Of a stretch of DNA of 19,293 bases, positions 7,616 through 15,662 are shown in pieces. A program made the position numbers and the translations under genes. A model generated the notes under the pieces. That model was given only the letters and a program-made list of their open reading frames with translations, did not search any database and was not told where the DNA came from. Source of the stretch: CADAWZ01 sp045114665 (GTDB lineage Bacteria > Vulcanimicrobiota > CADAWZ01); assembly GCA_045114665.1 (NCBI GenBank), contig JBGUKW010000052.1, forward strand, positions 1-19,293, in the 5' to 3' direction. How positions within the stretch are numbered: the stretch's first letter is position 1; each line of letters starts with the position of its first letter.

Positions 7616-10183
7616 ATGAAAAAACATAGAGGTATAATTCTTTGGTGTACTCTTGTTATTATGGTAATACTTAGTGTACTTTTAATGGTTGGTGTATATC
7701 GCATGCAATCCAGTGCAATGGTTACCAAGAAGGTTATCTGGGAGATAAAATCATATTGGGCTGGTAGAGCTGGAAATACATTGGCTGCAGATGGTTGTTT
7801 GAGAACTAAAAGTTGGCCTAATAAGAAATTATTGTCTAAGGCAGTTGGGTATAATATAGAAAAAGTTGGAAATGTTGTAAAAGGTAATGATGATTCGAGT
7901 AGTGCTTCTTTTTCTATTTATTATATAAATCATCTTTTTAGTAACCCTTCCAAAAAGTTTTCTTCAGATAATGTGGCAGAAACTGCATTACAGAAAAATT
8001 TTGATAGAATGAGAGAAAAATATGAGACACAAGATAGTGAATATAATAATGCTTTAAATGCCTATAAAACTGCTACTACAGATAAAAATACCAAAAATTT
8101 ATATAAATATTTAACTCAAGAATTATATGCACTTACAGTTGGAAAATCAGGACCTTCAATATGTCCTCTTGAATTTGTCTATGGGTTAAATACAGGTGTA
8201 TCTTTAGATAATTCATCTTCGTCTTCTTCTGGAGAAAGTGGTGAACCATCTGTACAGACTAAATCAATTACAGCTACAGCAGCCATTCGTGTCGGTGGAA
8301 CAATGAATGTCAGTGTAAAAGAACTTTTAAATATTGATCAAACTGTTGGTTCAAGACCTTGTATTGTTGCCAATAGTGTTATATTGAACAATGGTCAAGG
8401 GGAACCTAACTCTTATGGACCAGTAGCTATTGATATTGGAGAAGGGGCTATTTTTACAAAGTCTTGTTCTATAAATGGTAAGTCTATAAATCCGAGCTAT
8501 TCAAGTTCAAATATTACTAATTTTGGAATAAATGTATATCCTATTGGCGATGATTTTAATTTATCTGTAAATAATTCTTATGCCATTCCAGAGGGATTGA
8601 CTATTCCTTCAGGTACTTTTTGTTTTATTGAACTACCTAAAAAATATAATGAAAAAGAATTTAGAGCAACTGTTGATGGTTTGTCAGAACTTTATTTGTC
8701 CGTAGATCAATTTTGGGATATATATTTTACACAAATGTTTGCTGATGAAGCGTTTGATAGCTTGGTTACATCATTTCTTCTTGGTAAAGGACCCTTAAAG
8801 AAGCTTTGGGATCTTGTAAAAGATAAGGGAACAGATAGTGTACAAGTAAGCGATACATATTGTGATGGCAGTTATGATGCTAAGAAAATATTTAATGATA
8901 AATTTGAAGGAGATGATGGAATTTTTGAAACAGGTTTTAAAAAGATAGATTCATCTGGAGGAATTATTAGTCAAATAATAACTTATGTGAACAAACACGC
9001 TTTTAGAAATAAATTAAAAAAAGAATATAAAAAATATTTGGTTGAGAGAATCGATAATTCAATAAAACAATATACACAAGATACACAACATGGAAAGTAT
9101 AAAGAATATGAGCCATTTTTTATACCAGACCATTATCTTGATATACATGGAAGTTTAGAAAATTGGTATAGCAATTTGAATTTATCTTATGAAACCATGA
9201 CAAAGGGAAGAATATATGGTGATTTTGCCAAAGCCGTAGATGCAGAGACACCAACTGATGTTTCGAGTAATTTGTTGACAAAAGTAATAACAGATTTTCT
9301 TTCACTTGAGCCAAATTCTGATGATGAAAAGTATATATTGCAAGAAAATTTTAAAAATGTCCAACAATCTCAATCATCGGCTTATCTATCTAAAACTGTA
9401 ACTTGTGGAGATGGTGGTTATTTAAATGTTATTGAAAAAATGAGTGATTATCATTTTGGACAAGATACCACATCTTATAAATTTCCTGTTTATAAAGCTA
9501 AAGAATTGAGTTTTGTCTCTGATAATAAAGAACTTTTGATGAACATAAATGTAAATTTAAAATCAACAGGAGTCTTTAATTTTGCTACTTTTGAAAGAGC
9601 AGGGGAAAATAAATATCGTCAAGCAGAAGACAGAAGAGCAGGTATTGTTTTTGAAAAGGCTAGTGCAACAGATAAACCTCGCTGTGGTATAAGTGCAACA
9701 GATATAGATATATTGGGTACTGTTGAAGGAACAGGTACATTGCAGGCATCAAATGATATTATGTTTGAAGCTGTTGGTTCAAGTTTAAAGCAGAATGAAA
9801 ATTATGTAGCTTTATTGGCAGGTAATGATATTAAATTGAAAAGAGTATCTGCAGGAAATGCAAGTATCACTAAAACTGACACTTTATCTGATTATAGAGG
9901 TGTTTTTTCATCTGGTGGTAATTTAGTTATTGATGGAAAGGGAATTAACAAATTTAGTTTGAGAGGAACTATAATTTGTGCAGGCAACATGATTGTAAGT
10001 GATATTGTAAATTTTGATGTTACTTATGATCCAAAATTGTCAGGCATAATGTTACAATATATTGATACAAATTGGGATGATACATTTGACTATATGGAAA
10101 CTGCTATTGAAAGTGAAGATGAAGAATCTACTGAAACTCATTATGTATCAACAGGTACATTTAAAATGTTCAATAGAATTTAA
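7616..10183 (+). CDS. Large PilX/GspK-like minor pilin, cassette 2
   Basis: At 855 aa this is the longest of the three paralogues. Leader MKKHRG, a hydrophobic helix without Glu at +5, and IWEIKSYWAGRAGN (41-54) match the PilX_N pattern. The first conserved block contains TVGKSGPSICPLEF (C183) and RPCIVA (C249), followed by IPSGTFCFIELP. A Ser-rich run (about 199-208) lies between these. The middle (about residues 330-620) is rich in charged residues and diverges from cassettes 1 and 3. The C-terminal part is beta-rich with FNFATFERAG, GTIICAG and VTYDPKLS, ending in GTFKMFNRI. Export and assembly should follow the prepilin route. The ribosome-binding site is TAGGAG, 5 bp before the ATG. A terminator begins 12 bp after the stop. 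Confidence 0.8.
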   Translation: MKKHRGIILWCTLVIMVILSVLLMVGVYRMQSSAMVTKKVIWEIKSYWAGRAGNTLAADGCLRTKSWPNKKLLSKAVGYNIEKVGNVVKGNDDSSSASFSIYYINHLFSNPSKKFSSDNVAETALQKNFDRMREKYETQDSEYNNALNAYKTATTDKNTKNLYKYLTQELYALTVGKSGPSICPLEFVYGLNTGVSLDNSSSSSSGESGEPSVQTKSITATAAIRVGGTMNVSVKELLNIDQTVGSRPCIVANSVILNNGQGEPNSYGPVAIDIGEGAIFTKSCSINGKSINPSYSSSNITNFGINVYPIGDDFNLSVNNSYAIPEGLTIPSGTFCFIELPKKYNEKEFRATVDGLSELYLSVDQFWDIYFTQMFADEAFDSLVTSFLLGKGPLKKLWDLVKDKGTDSVQVSDTYCDGSYDAKKIFNDKFEGDDGIFETGFKKIDSSGGIISQIITYVNKHAFRNKLKKEYKKYLVERIDNSIKQYTQDTQHGKYKEYEPFFIPDHYLDIHGSLENWYSNLNLSYETMTKGRIYGDFAKAVDAETPTDVSSNLLTKVITDFLSLEPNSDDEKYILQENFKNVQQSQSSAYLSKTVTCGDGGYLNVIEKMSDYHFGQDTTSYKFPVYKAKELSFVSDNKELLMNINVNLKSTGVFNFATFERAGENKYRQAEDRRAGIVFEKASATDKPRCGISATDIDILGTVEGTGTLQASNDIMFEAVGSSLKQNENYVALLAGNDIKLKRVSAGNASITKTDTLSDYRGVFSSGGNLVIDGKGINKFSLRGTIICAGNMIVSDIVNFDVTYDPKLSGIMLQYIDTNWDDTFDYMETAIESEDEESTETHYVSTGTFKMFNRI

Positions 10184-10195
10184 AAAAAAATATTT

Positions 10196-10224
10196 AATGG
10201 TGTGATTTTTTCACACCATTTTTT
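10196..10224 (+). terminator. Rho-independent terminator after cassette 2
   Basis: A perfect 10-bp stem (10196-10205 with 10211-10220; arms AATGGTGTGA and TCACACCATT), a 5-nt loop of T only, and a T tract to 10224. It closes the cassette 2 transcription unit two bases before the cassette 3 promoter. Confidence 0.88.
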
Positions 10225-10226
10225 AT

Positions 10227-10255
10227 TTGTTTTATATATGTTTTTATGATATAAT
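10227..10255 (+). promoter_or_regulatory. Promoter of cassette 3 (extended -10)
   Basis: TTGTTT at 10227-10232, exactly 17 bp, then TATAAT at 10250-10255 with an upstream TG one base away. Transcription would start near 10262. The leader has the same T-run followed by GAGAT as the cassette 2 leader. Its position directly after a terminator repeats the cassette 2 layout. Confidence 0.75.
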
Positions 10256-10283
10256 TAATAAATATTATTTTTTTGAGATAATT

Positions 10284-11213
10284 ATGAGAAAAAAAGGATT
10301 TACAATTATTGAAGCAGTCTTTGCAATGGCTATATATTCCCTTTTGATGATTATTGTTTTTGGTGTATGGAATGAATTTCAAAAGTCTTTCTTAAAAAAT
10401 GAGGGGAAACAGGATACAAATATTAAGTTTATAGCTACTTATAAAAATATAGATAAATATCTATCTTCTTCTACAATTAGACTTTTTAAGTGTTTTTCAG
10501 AGAAAAATATGAATAATCTTGAAGATACATCTTATGATACAGATTATTTTAATGGAACTTATAAAAATAGAAGGTGGTTTGCATTTTTAGTTTCTCGTTC
10601 AAATAATCAACTTGATGGCAATCTTGTTTATAAAAATATTCCTAAAGTTCCACAAGGATCAGTTACAAGTTCTACACCACCAGAATACATGACAGAGCGT
10701 TTAATTTATAACACTTGTATTCTTTATTTGCTTTATTATAAAGATGGTTGTTGTGGAGGATTTGAATTTTGCCCACATAAATATTTATATAGATATGTAT
10801 TTAAAACAGATTATGAAATATATTTTGGCTATGATTATGATGTAAATTATACAAATCCTGAATCATCAGATGAAGATTCTGCTCATTATTTTAGTGCTAT
10901 GACAAAATTTAAACATGAAATTGACAATAAAATCAAATTAATTCTTCAAAATCCACTTTCAAATTCTACTGCAAATCCTTCTGTTGTTGAAAGAGATTTG
11001 GTTGATTTAAAAATAGAGAAAACAAATGAACGAGTAAAATTTGATTTGATTTGTTTAAGAATTAATGATGCAGAACGCCATTTTAAATTTGGAGCTAATC
11101 ATAAATTGACATATTTAAATTCTTCTGAAAAATTAAATTATGATAATGAAGTAAAAAAATATATTGAATCTCTTTCTTGGGTTACGGTACCAAGAAATAC
11201 AGTTAATAATTAA
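10284..11213 (+). CDS. PilW/GspJ-like prepilin, cassette 3
   Basis: This 309-aa paralogue is the longest of the small cassette genes. I place the start at the ATG at 10284 because it gives the leader MRKKG and mature start FTIIE that match the other copies. A TTG at 10227 in the same frame lies inside the promoter -35 and would add 19 residues before the leader. The cysteine block is present (C156, C157, C163, H165 in DGCCGGFEFCPHKYLYRY). Extra sequence compared with cassette 1 lies at about 75-95 and 180-210. It ends in KKYIESLSWVTVPRNT plus VNN. The N-terminal helix is more diverged (EAVFAMAIYSLLMII). The 23-bp gap to the next gene contains GGAG. Confidence 0.85.
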   Translation: MRKKGFTIIEAVFAMAIYSLLMIIVFGVWNEFQKSFLKNEGKQDTNIKFIATYKNIDKYLSSSTIRLFKCFSEKNMNNLEDTSYDTDYFNGTYKNRRWFAFLVSRSNNQLDGNLVYKNIPKVPQGSVTSSTPPEYMTERLIYNTCILYLLYYKDGCCGGFEFCPHKYLYRYVFKTDYEIYFGYDYDVNYTNPESSDEDSAHYFSAMTKFKHEIDNKIKLILQNPLSNSTANPSVVERDLVDLKIEKTNERVKFDLICLRINDAERHFKFGANHKLTYLNSSEKLNYDNEVKKYIESLSWVTVPRNTVNN

Positions 11214-11236
11214 TTCCTATTGGAGAAAATATTTTT

Positions 11237-13498
11237 ATGAATGCAAAAAGAGGAATAATACTTATATCTACTCTTGTCATTATGGTTGTACTTAGTATTT
11301 TTTTGATGACTGCTGTTTATCATATGCAGTCAAGTGTAATGGCGACTAAAAGGGTAATTTGGGATATAAAATCATATTGGGCTACTGAAGCAGGAAATAA
11401 TATTGCTGCTGATAGTTGTATAATTACAAGTAATTTTCCGAATTCTAAGACATTGCCTTATAATAAAAAATCCGAAGGTGTAAAATATGGGAATTATGTA
11501 ATAACAAATGATAATGGGGTTATAAAAGGAAAAGATGACAATATAGGAAATTCTTTTTCTATATATACATCTGATAGTTCAGAAATGAATGTATCTTTAA
11601 AAAGTCATTTTAATTCAACAAAAAGTAGTATATCAGCAGATGAAATATACTGTTTGACAGTTGGACAATCTGGACCGACTATTTGTGCTACTGAATTTAT
11701 ATATAAAGTAAATAACGATCCTAATACAACTTTTAAGAATATAAATAATACTACAATAAATAGAGAAGAAGCTCTATTTGTTGGAGCTGCTTTGTTTGTT
11801 GGCGACGATTTAGATGTAAATGTCAAAGATTTTTTCAATATTTTACAAAAAGACGGAACTCGAGGTTGTATTGTATCTGGAGGGGCAGTTAGTATATCAA
11901 GTGAAAATAATAGTGGAGAACCAACTTGGGATAAATGTGGAGGATTATCAATAGGTGATGGTATTATTTTTGCAAATGATTCCTGTAAGATAAATGGCAA
12001 AGATATTCCATTGGGAGATAAAGATAATTTGTCTAAATATGGAGTTTCTGTATATAAAAAGCCAAGTGCAACTATGAATCCACCGAAATTTAAAAACCCT
12101 GAAAATGCGGTTGATCTTCCCTCTGGTATTTGGGCTTTTATGGAAATGCCAACTCAAGGTGGACTTCAAAAAGAAGAATTTGAAGCACTTTGTAGTGCTG
12201 TAAATAAAATTTCTTGTGATACTGGTGAGGCAGATGTTTCTCAAATAACCAAATTTGAATCATATCTTAATAAAAATGAAAATTATAAAAATTGGCTTAA
12301 TTGTGATAAATACACCAATGTCGATAGAACACAAGGGCAAAAGGCATATATAGCAAGTAAGTTTAATCAAGTTTTTGATAAACTGCCTAATTTGGATAAA
12401 AAATATGTACCTGTTTTTCTTCCTGATAAAAGTTCAGGTAATACTCCCTTTGCTACAAGAGCTAAATTAAGTTCTTCAAGTATAAATTCTATAACATATT
12501 CAGGAATGATGAGGGCATTTGTCAATGGTATAATTTCAGAAAACAAAATCGAATCTGAAACAATAAATTTGGGTTCGGATCCAAATTCCAAGGAATATCT
12601 ACTAAATACATGTAAAGATTATAATAATAATGATTTTTATCTTTTAAGATATTGTAAAAATGATAATATTAAGTCGAGAATAGAAAAAGTAGGAAAGCAT
12701 GTCTCGTTTTCAGCAACAAATAACAAAACAGATTATTTGACAATGACAGTAATTGGCGATTTAGAGTCTAAGGATTCTGACAGCTTTTTTAGTTTTGCTG
12801 TTTTTGAAAGAAACCCATTGACTTTTTCAGAGGAATATAAAAAATATTTACAAACTGCTGGTGAAGATGAAGAATTGTATAGTTCATCTGAAATATCACA
12901 ATTAATATCACAAAAAACCGAATGTTTTGTTCCTGCCAATAATCGTCGAGGAGCAGTTAAATTGGGAAATGGTACTGGTTCTGAAAATTCAATAATCGTA
13001 AATAAAATGCACATAAAGGGGTCGATACAGGGAGAAGGTAATTTGCGTTCAAAGGACAAGGATATAACTTTTGAAGGTGTTGGATCAGGTGTAACATCTG
13101 GGGATAATTTAGTTTCAATGTGGGCTGCAGATGATATAAAAATATATCAAGTTTCTGCGGCTGATTCTCCTGATTTTCTTACAGACGGCAATAAGACCAA
13201 AACTGCAGAATTTAAAGGTATTTTATATGCAAGTGATAAGATTAGAATCAATGTAGGAGCAGATAATCTCAATTTTAATCTATCAGGCGTTGTAATATCT
13301 CGTGGCGGTTTAATGGAAGTAAATGGAATTAAAAATTTTACAATAACTTATGATCCTGATTTATCTAATGAAGTTATGGAAAAATATATAGCTGGTTGGA
13401 CAAAAATAACTGATTCCTTAGAGATTGACACTGGTAATGCTAATAACGATAATTCGACTGTAAGAGTAGGGACATTTAAGGCATTTAATAGAATCTAA
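11237..13498 (+). CDS. Large PilX/GspK-like minor pilin, cassette 3
   Basis: At 753 aa it is about 90-100 residues shorter than its two paralogues, and the difference falls mainly in the variable middle. The N-terminus is MNAKRGIILISTLVIMVVLS followed by IWDIKSYWATEAGN, so the PilX_N pattern is kept and here includes the Glu that most PilX_N proteins have (A-x-EAG). Both conserved cysteines remain (C150 in PTICATEF, C211 in RGCIVSGG). The C-terminal ICxG cysteine of the other copies is replaced by VVISRGG. It keeps FSFAVFERN, FKGILYASDKIRI, ITYDPDLS and the end GTFKAFNRI. The upstream GGAG lies 11 bp before the ATG. No hairpin terminator is visible after the stop, so read-through towards the 603-aa gene is possible. 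Confidence 0.8.
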   Translation: MNAKRGIILISTLVIMVVLSIFLMTAVYHMQSSVMATKRVIWDIKSYWATEAGNNIAADSCIITSNFPNSKTLPYNKKSEGVKYGNYVITNDNGVIKGKDDNIGNSFSIYTSDSSEMNVSLKSHFNSTKSSISADEIYCLTVGQSGPTICATEFIYKVNNDPNTTFKNINNTTINREEALFVGAALFVGDDLDVNVKDFFNILQKDGTRGCIVSGGAVSISSENNSGEPTWDKCGGLSIGDGIIFANDSCKINGKDIPLGDKDNLSKYGVSVYKKPSATMNPPKFKNPENAVDLPSGIWAFMEMPTQGGLQKEEFEALCSAVNKISCDTGEADVSQITKFESYLNKNENYKNWLNCDKYTNVDRTQGQKAYIASKFNQVFDKLPNLDKKYVPVFLPDKSSGNTPFATRAKLSSSSINSITYSGMMRAFVNGIISENKIESETINLGSDPNSKEYLLNTCKDYNNNDFYLLRYCKNDNIKSRIEKVGKHVSFSATNNKTDYLTMTVIGDLESKDSDSFFSFAVFERNPLTFSEEYKKYLQTAGEDEELYSSSEISQLISQKTECFVPANNRRGAVKLGNGTGSENSIIVNKMHIKGSIQGEGNLRSKDKDITFEGVGSGVTSGDNLVSMWAADDIKIYQVSAADSPDFLTDGNKTKTAEFKGILYASDKIRINVGADNLNFNLSGVVISRGGLMEVNGIKNFTITYDPDLSNEVMEKYIAGWTKITDSLEIDTGNANNDNSTVRVGTFKAFNRI

Positions 13499-13746
13499 TT
13501 TTTTACATTTTTTTAAATTTTGATCTATTGAATTTTATAGTAAGAATTTGTTATAATAACTATTAACTTGGAAATTAAATAATTGTTTTATTTTCTTCTA
13601 TGCAACTTTTTTTGGTGTAAAGAGGAATTAACTGCAAAATTAATAACAAAAATTGATTTCTTAAAAAAGACACCACACAAAACTTGCTAATTCAAATTAT
13701 TTAACTGCCTACTTAATAAAATTAGAAATCAAACATTGGAAAAGAC
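13499..13746 (+). other. Intergenic region with long leader
   Basis: This 248-bp AT-rich gap lies between the last cassette and the 603-aa gene. It contains the promoter at 13528-13557 and, downstream of it, about 180 nt of leader. I see no convincing gene, no strong hairpin and no riboswitch core that I recognise. An 8-bp direct repeat TTAACTGC (13628-13635 and 13701-13708) and a 10-bp AT-only inverted repeat (13575-13584 with 13695-13704) are present but could be chance. A six-codon ORF at 13600-13620 lacks a ribosome-binding site. Confidence 0.6.
13528..13557 (+). promoter_or_regulatory. Promoter of the Ala/Gly-rich gene (extended -10)
   Basis: TTGAAT at 13528-13533, 18 bp, then TATAAT at 13552-13557 preceded by TG one base away. 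The -10 motif matches the cassette 2 promoter over at least ten bases (TTGTTATAAT). Transcription from here would give an unusually long leader of about 180 nt before the ATG at 13747. Confidence 0.7.
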
Positions 13747-15558
13747 ATGAATAATATATCTTCAATTAATTCATCTCAATATAATAATTACTCTGTTGCA
13801 GATAATTTAGACAACAGGACAGAAGATACTGCAGAAGTTCAGGGACAGGAGACAGAGGTTCAAGATAAATTTGAGACATCTGTTTCTGAAGATTCTCCAA
13901 AAGCTAAAAAATCTGTATTAAAGAGTATTGCTGATTATTTTGAGCCAAGAGAGACTACATCAGGAGATCTTCCTTATTCATCTCCAAAGAGAGCTGCTGT
14001 TGCAGGTGGACTTAAAGGATTCCTCTCAATGGGGGCAAGTGGTGCTGTTGCAGGTGCTGCAGGTGGATATGCAGGTGTTAGAGTTGGTGAAGAGACAGGT
14101 TCTATGTCAAAGGCACTTACTGCAGGTGCTGCAGTTGGAGCAGGAACTCTTTTAGTAGGATCAGCTGTTTTGTCTGGTTCAACAGGTGTTGCTTCAGGTG
14201 CAGGGCTTATGGCTGTATCTGGTGCCGTTGCAGGTGGAACAAGTGCTGCAATAAAACATATTGAAGCAAAATCTGAAAAAGAAATAAATCCAACTGTTAA
14301 AAAATTAGCTCCTATTGCCGCAGGTGTTGCTTCAGGTGCTGCCATTGGTGCTATTGGTGGTCCAGCTTCCGCAGTTGCTGGGGCTGTTGTTGGTGGAGTT
14401 TCCTCTATGCTCAGTGAGCCTGTAAGTGATGAAAATTCCACTATTAAATCATCTCTATTGTCCGCTGCTGTTTCTGCAGGTGCTGGAGCCGTAGCAGGTG
14501 GAATGTTGGTCGCAGGTGCTTCAGCTAATCCTGCACTTGCTTTGACAAATGTCGGAGCCGTTTCACTTATGGGAGGATTGACAGGTGCTTCATCAGTTAT
14601 ATCTGGAAGTAGTAGTGGTGATGTAAGGGATTCTTCTGAAACTGCTTTTGCCGCAGCTGCTTTGACAAATGCTTTCACTGGCGTAGGTGGCGGAGCTGCT
14701 AACATGGCCGCTTCCATTGGTGGAGCAGTTGGTGCAAGAATCGAAAATCCTGTTGGAAAGGTTTTAGCTTCAGCAGGTGCAGGTGGAGCTGTAGGTGCTT
14801 TGGGTGGAGCATTCGCTGGACCAGTTGGAGCAGCTATCGGAGCAACAGTTGGAGCAGGTACTGCCGTAGCAGGTGCTGTTGCAGGTCCTAAAATACAGCA
14901 GGGAATAAGAAATTTTACAGAAGATGTTCAAAACTTTATTAAACCTGCCACAGAAAAATTTAGTGGTTTTATAATAGATAAACTCGGAGAAGTTAAAGGT
15001 CTTGCCGTTGTTGGTGCATTGACAGGTGCAATGAGTTCAGCAATTTTAGGCATTACGGCAGGAGCTTTGTTTGGACCTCTTGGTGCTGTAGCAGTCGTTG
15101 GAGCAGGTGCTTTGTTAGGTGGCTCTAAATTTGCTTCTATTGGTAAAGATATAACAGGAGCAAAACAGGTTATTTCTGAATTAAAAGCAAATGGACCAAG
15201 CCTTGAAGATATAAATAACTATATGTGCCAGTCGGCATTTAAGCAAATTGAGGGACAGCTTGGTGATATGTCTCTTGAAGACAAAAAAGCACTTTATTCA
15301 CAGCTTGTAACACAGAGTATGTCAGAATTAAAAGCACATCAAAAAGAGATTGATGCGATTTATACTAATGTAGGAAATGCGATTTACCAAGAGATGAAAA
15401 ATGACCTTTCAGATATAAAAGGCAAAGATGAAAAACAGCAATATATCTCTTCACAGATTGGTGAAGCAAAAGGACCACTCACTCAGGGTATTTCTCAAAA
15501 TATTGTTGCAATGCTACAAGCTGAACAGCAACAAGCACAGCAACAACAGGCACAATAA
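13747..15558 (+). CDS. Ala/Gly-rich glycine-zipper protein, function unknown
   Basis: I do not recognise this 603-aa protein. It has no signal peptide. Residues 1-60 are Asn/Ser/Glu-rich and probably disordered (begins MNNISSINSSQYNNYS). Residues about 83-470 are Ala/Gly-rich with repeated GxxxG-type runs (for example GAVGALGGAFAGPVGAAIG at 348-366). They form several hydrophobic segments separated by short polar linkers at about 171-187, 224-235, 287-298 and 381-407. Residues 475-603 are helical, charged and finish in AEQQQAQQQQAQ. Glycine zippers of this kind occur in membrane-inserting proteins, phage tape-measure segments and secreted translocators; none can be chosen. Local GC is raised because of Ala and Gly codons (GCAGGTGCT is common), not necessarily by transfer. 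It has its own promoter and a terminator at 15578. Confidence 0.85.
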   Translation: MNNISSINSSQYNNYSVADNLDNRTEDTAEVQGQETEVQDKFETSVSEDSPKAKKSVLKSIADYFEPRETTSGDLPYSSPKRAAVAGGLKGFLSMGASGAVAGAAGGYAGVRVGEETGSMSKALTAGAAVGAGTLLVGSAVLSGSTGVASGAGLMAVSGAVAGGTSAAIKHIEAKSEKEINPTVKKLAPIAAGVASGAAIGAIGGPASAVAGAVVGGVSSMLSEPVSDENSTIKSSLLSAAVSAGAGAVAGGMLVAGASANPALALTNVGAVSLMGGLTGASSVISGSSSGDVRDSSETAFAAAALTNAFTGVGGGAANMAASIGGAVGARIENPVGKVLASAGAGGAVGALGGAFAGPVGAAIGATVGAGTAVAGAVAGPKIQQGIRNFTEDVQNFIKPATEKFSGFIIDKLGEVKGLAVVGALTGAMSSAILGITAGALFGPLGAVAVVGAGALLGGSKFASIGKDITGAKQVISELKANGPSLEDINNYMCQSAFKQIEGQLGDMSLEDKKALYSQLVTQSMSELKAHQKEIDAIYTNVGNAIYQEMKNDLSDIKGKDEKQQYISSQIGEAKGPLTQGISQNIVAMLQAEQQQAQQQQAQ

Positions 15559-15577
15559 ATATTAGGTTATGTAAAAC

Positions 15578-15617
15578 AAAAATAGGGACTGTAAATTTTC
15601 ACAGCCCCTGTTTTTTT
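15578..15617 (+). terminator. Terminator between convergent genes
   Basis: A stem pairs 15578-15592 with 15601-15615 (core AGGGACTGT with ACAGCCCCT, one A/C mismatch and one G-T pair), with an 8-nt loop and T tract to 15617. A-rich sequence on the left side could let it act for the minus-strand operon too. It touches the stop codon of the minus-strand gene. Confidence 0.75.
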
Positions 15618-15662
15618 ATTTTATTGAAAATTGTTCATCTTTAGATTTGAACCATGGGTAAT
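15614..15662. repeat. 49-bp direct repeat, copy 1
   Basis: Exactly identical to 17027-17075. It covers the last 15 codons and the stop of this gene (encoding YPWFKSKDEQFSIK) and a few bases beyond. Identity without even synonymous differences contrasts with the diverged sequence just upstream. Confidence 0.95.

Larger units (their letters stand above)
3333..13498 (+). repeat. Tandem triplication of a PilW-like + PilX-like gene cassette
   Basis: Three successive gene pairs (3333-6721, 6840-10183, 10284-13498) have the same order, strand and architecture. The three PilW-like members share the N-terminus, the CC-x5-CPHK block and the SLSW/NLSW end. The three PilX-like members share the first 60 residues nearly position for position, two cysteine blocks near residues 150-250, and a C-terminal beta-rich region ending in GTFK-x-FNRI. 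Copies 1 and 2 of the small gene are also clearly alike at DNA level over the first 120 bp. The middles of the large genes are much more divergent. Copies 2 and 3 each have their own promoter. This indicates tandem duplication followed by divergence. Confidence 0.92.

Noticed and set aside
10227..10283. TTG start that would lengthen the third PilW-like prepilin by 19 residues
   Set aside because: It lies on the -35 of a well-formed promoter, and the ATG at 10284 gives a prepilin leader identical in style to the other two copies.
11605..12000. 131-aa minus-strand open frame inside the third large pilin gene
   Set aside because: It lies wholly inside a gene with clear paralogues, has no ribosome-binding site and no recognisable feature.
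12733..13059. 108-aa minus-strand open frame inside the third large pilin gene
   Set aside because: Fully overlapped by the conserved coding frame on the plus strand; no paralogue in the other cassettes.
13575..13704. 10-bp AT-only inverted repeat in the leader (TTAAATAATT / AATTATTTAA)
   Set aside because: Arms are AT-only and 110 bp apart in very AT-rich DNA, so chance is a sufficient explanation.
13974..14717. 247-aa open frame on the minus strand opposite the Ala/Gly-rich gene
   Set aside because: Repeated Ala and Gly codons leave few stop codons on the opposite strand; its Ala/Pro/Thr composition is the mirror of that and it has no good start context.
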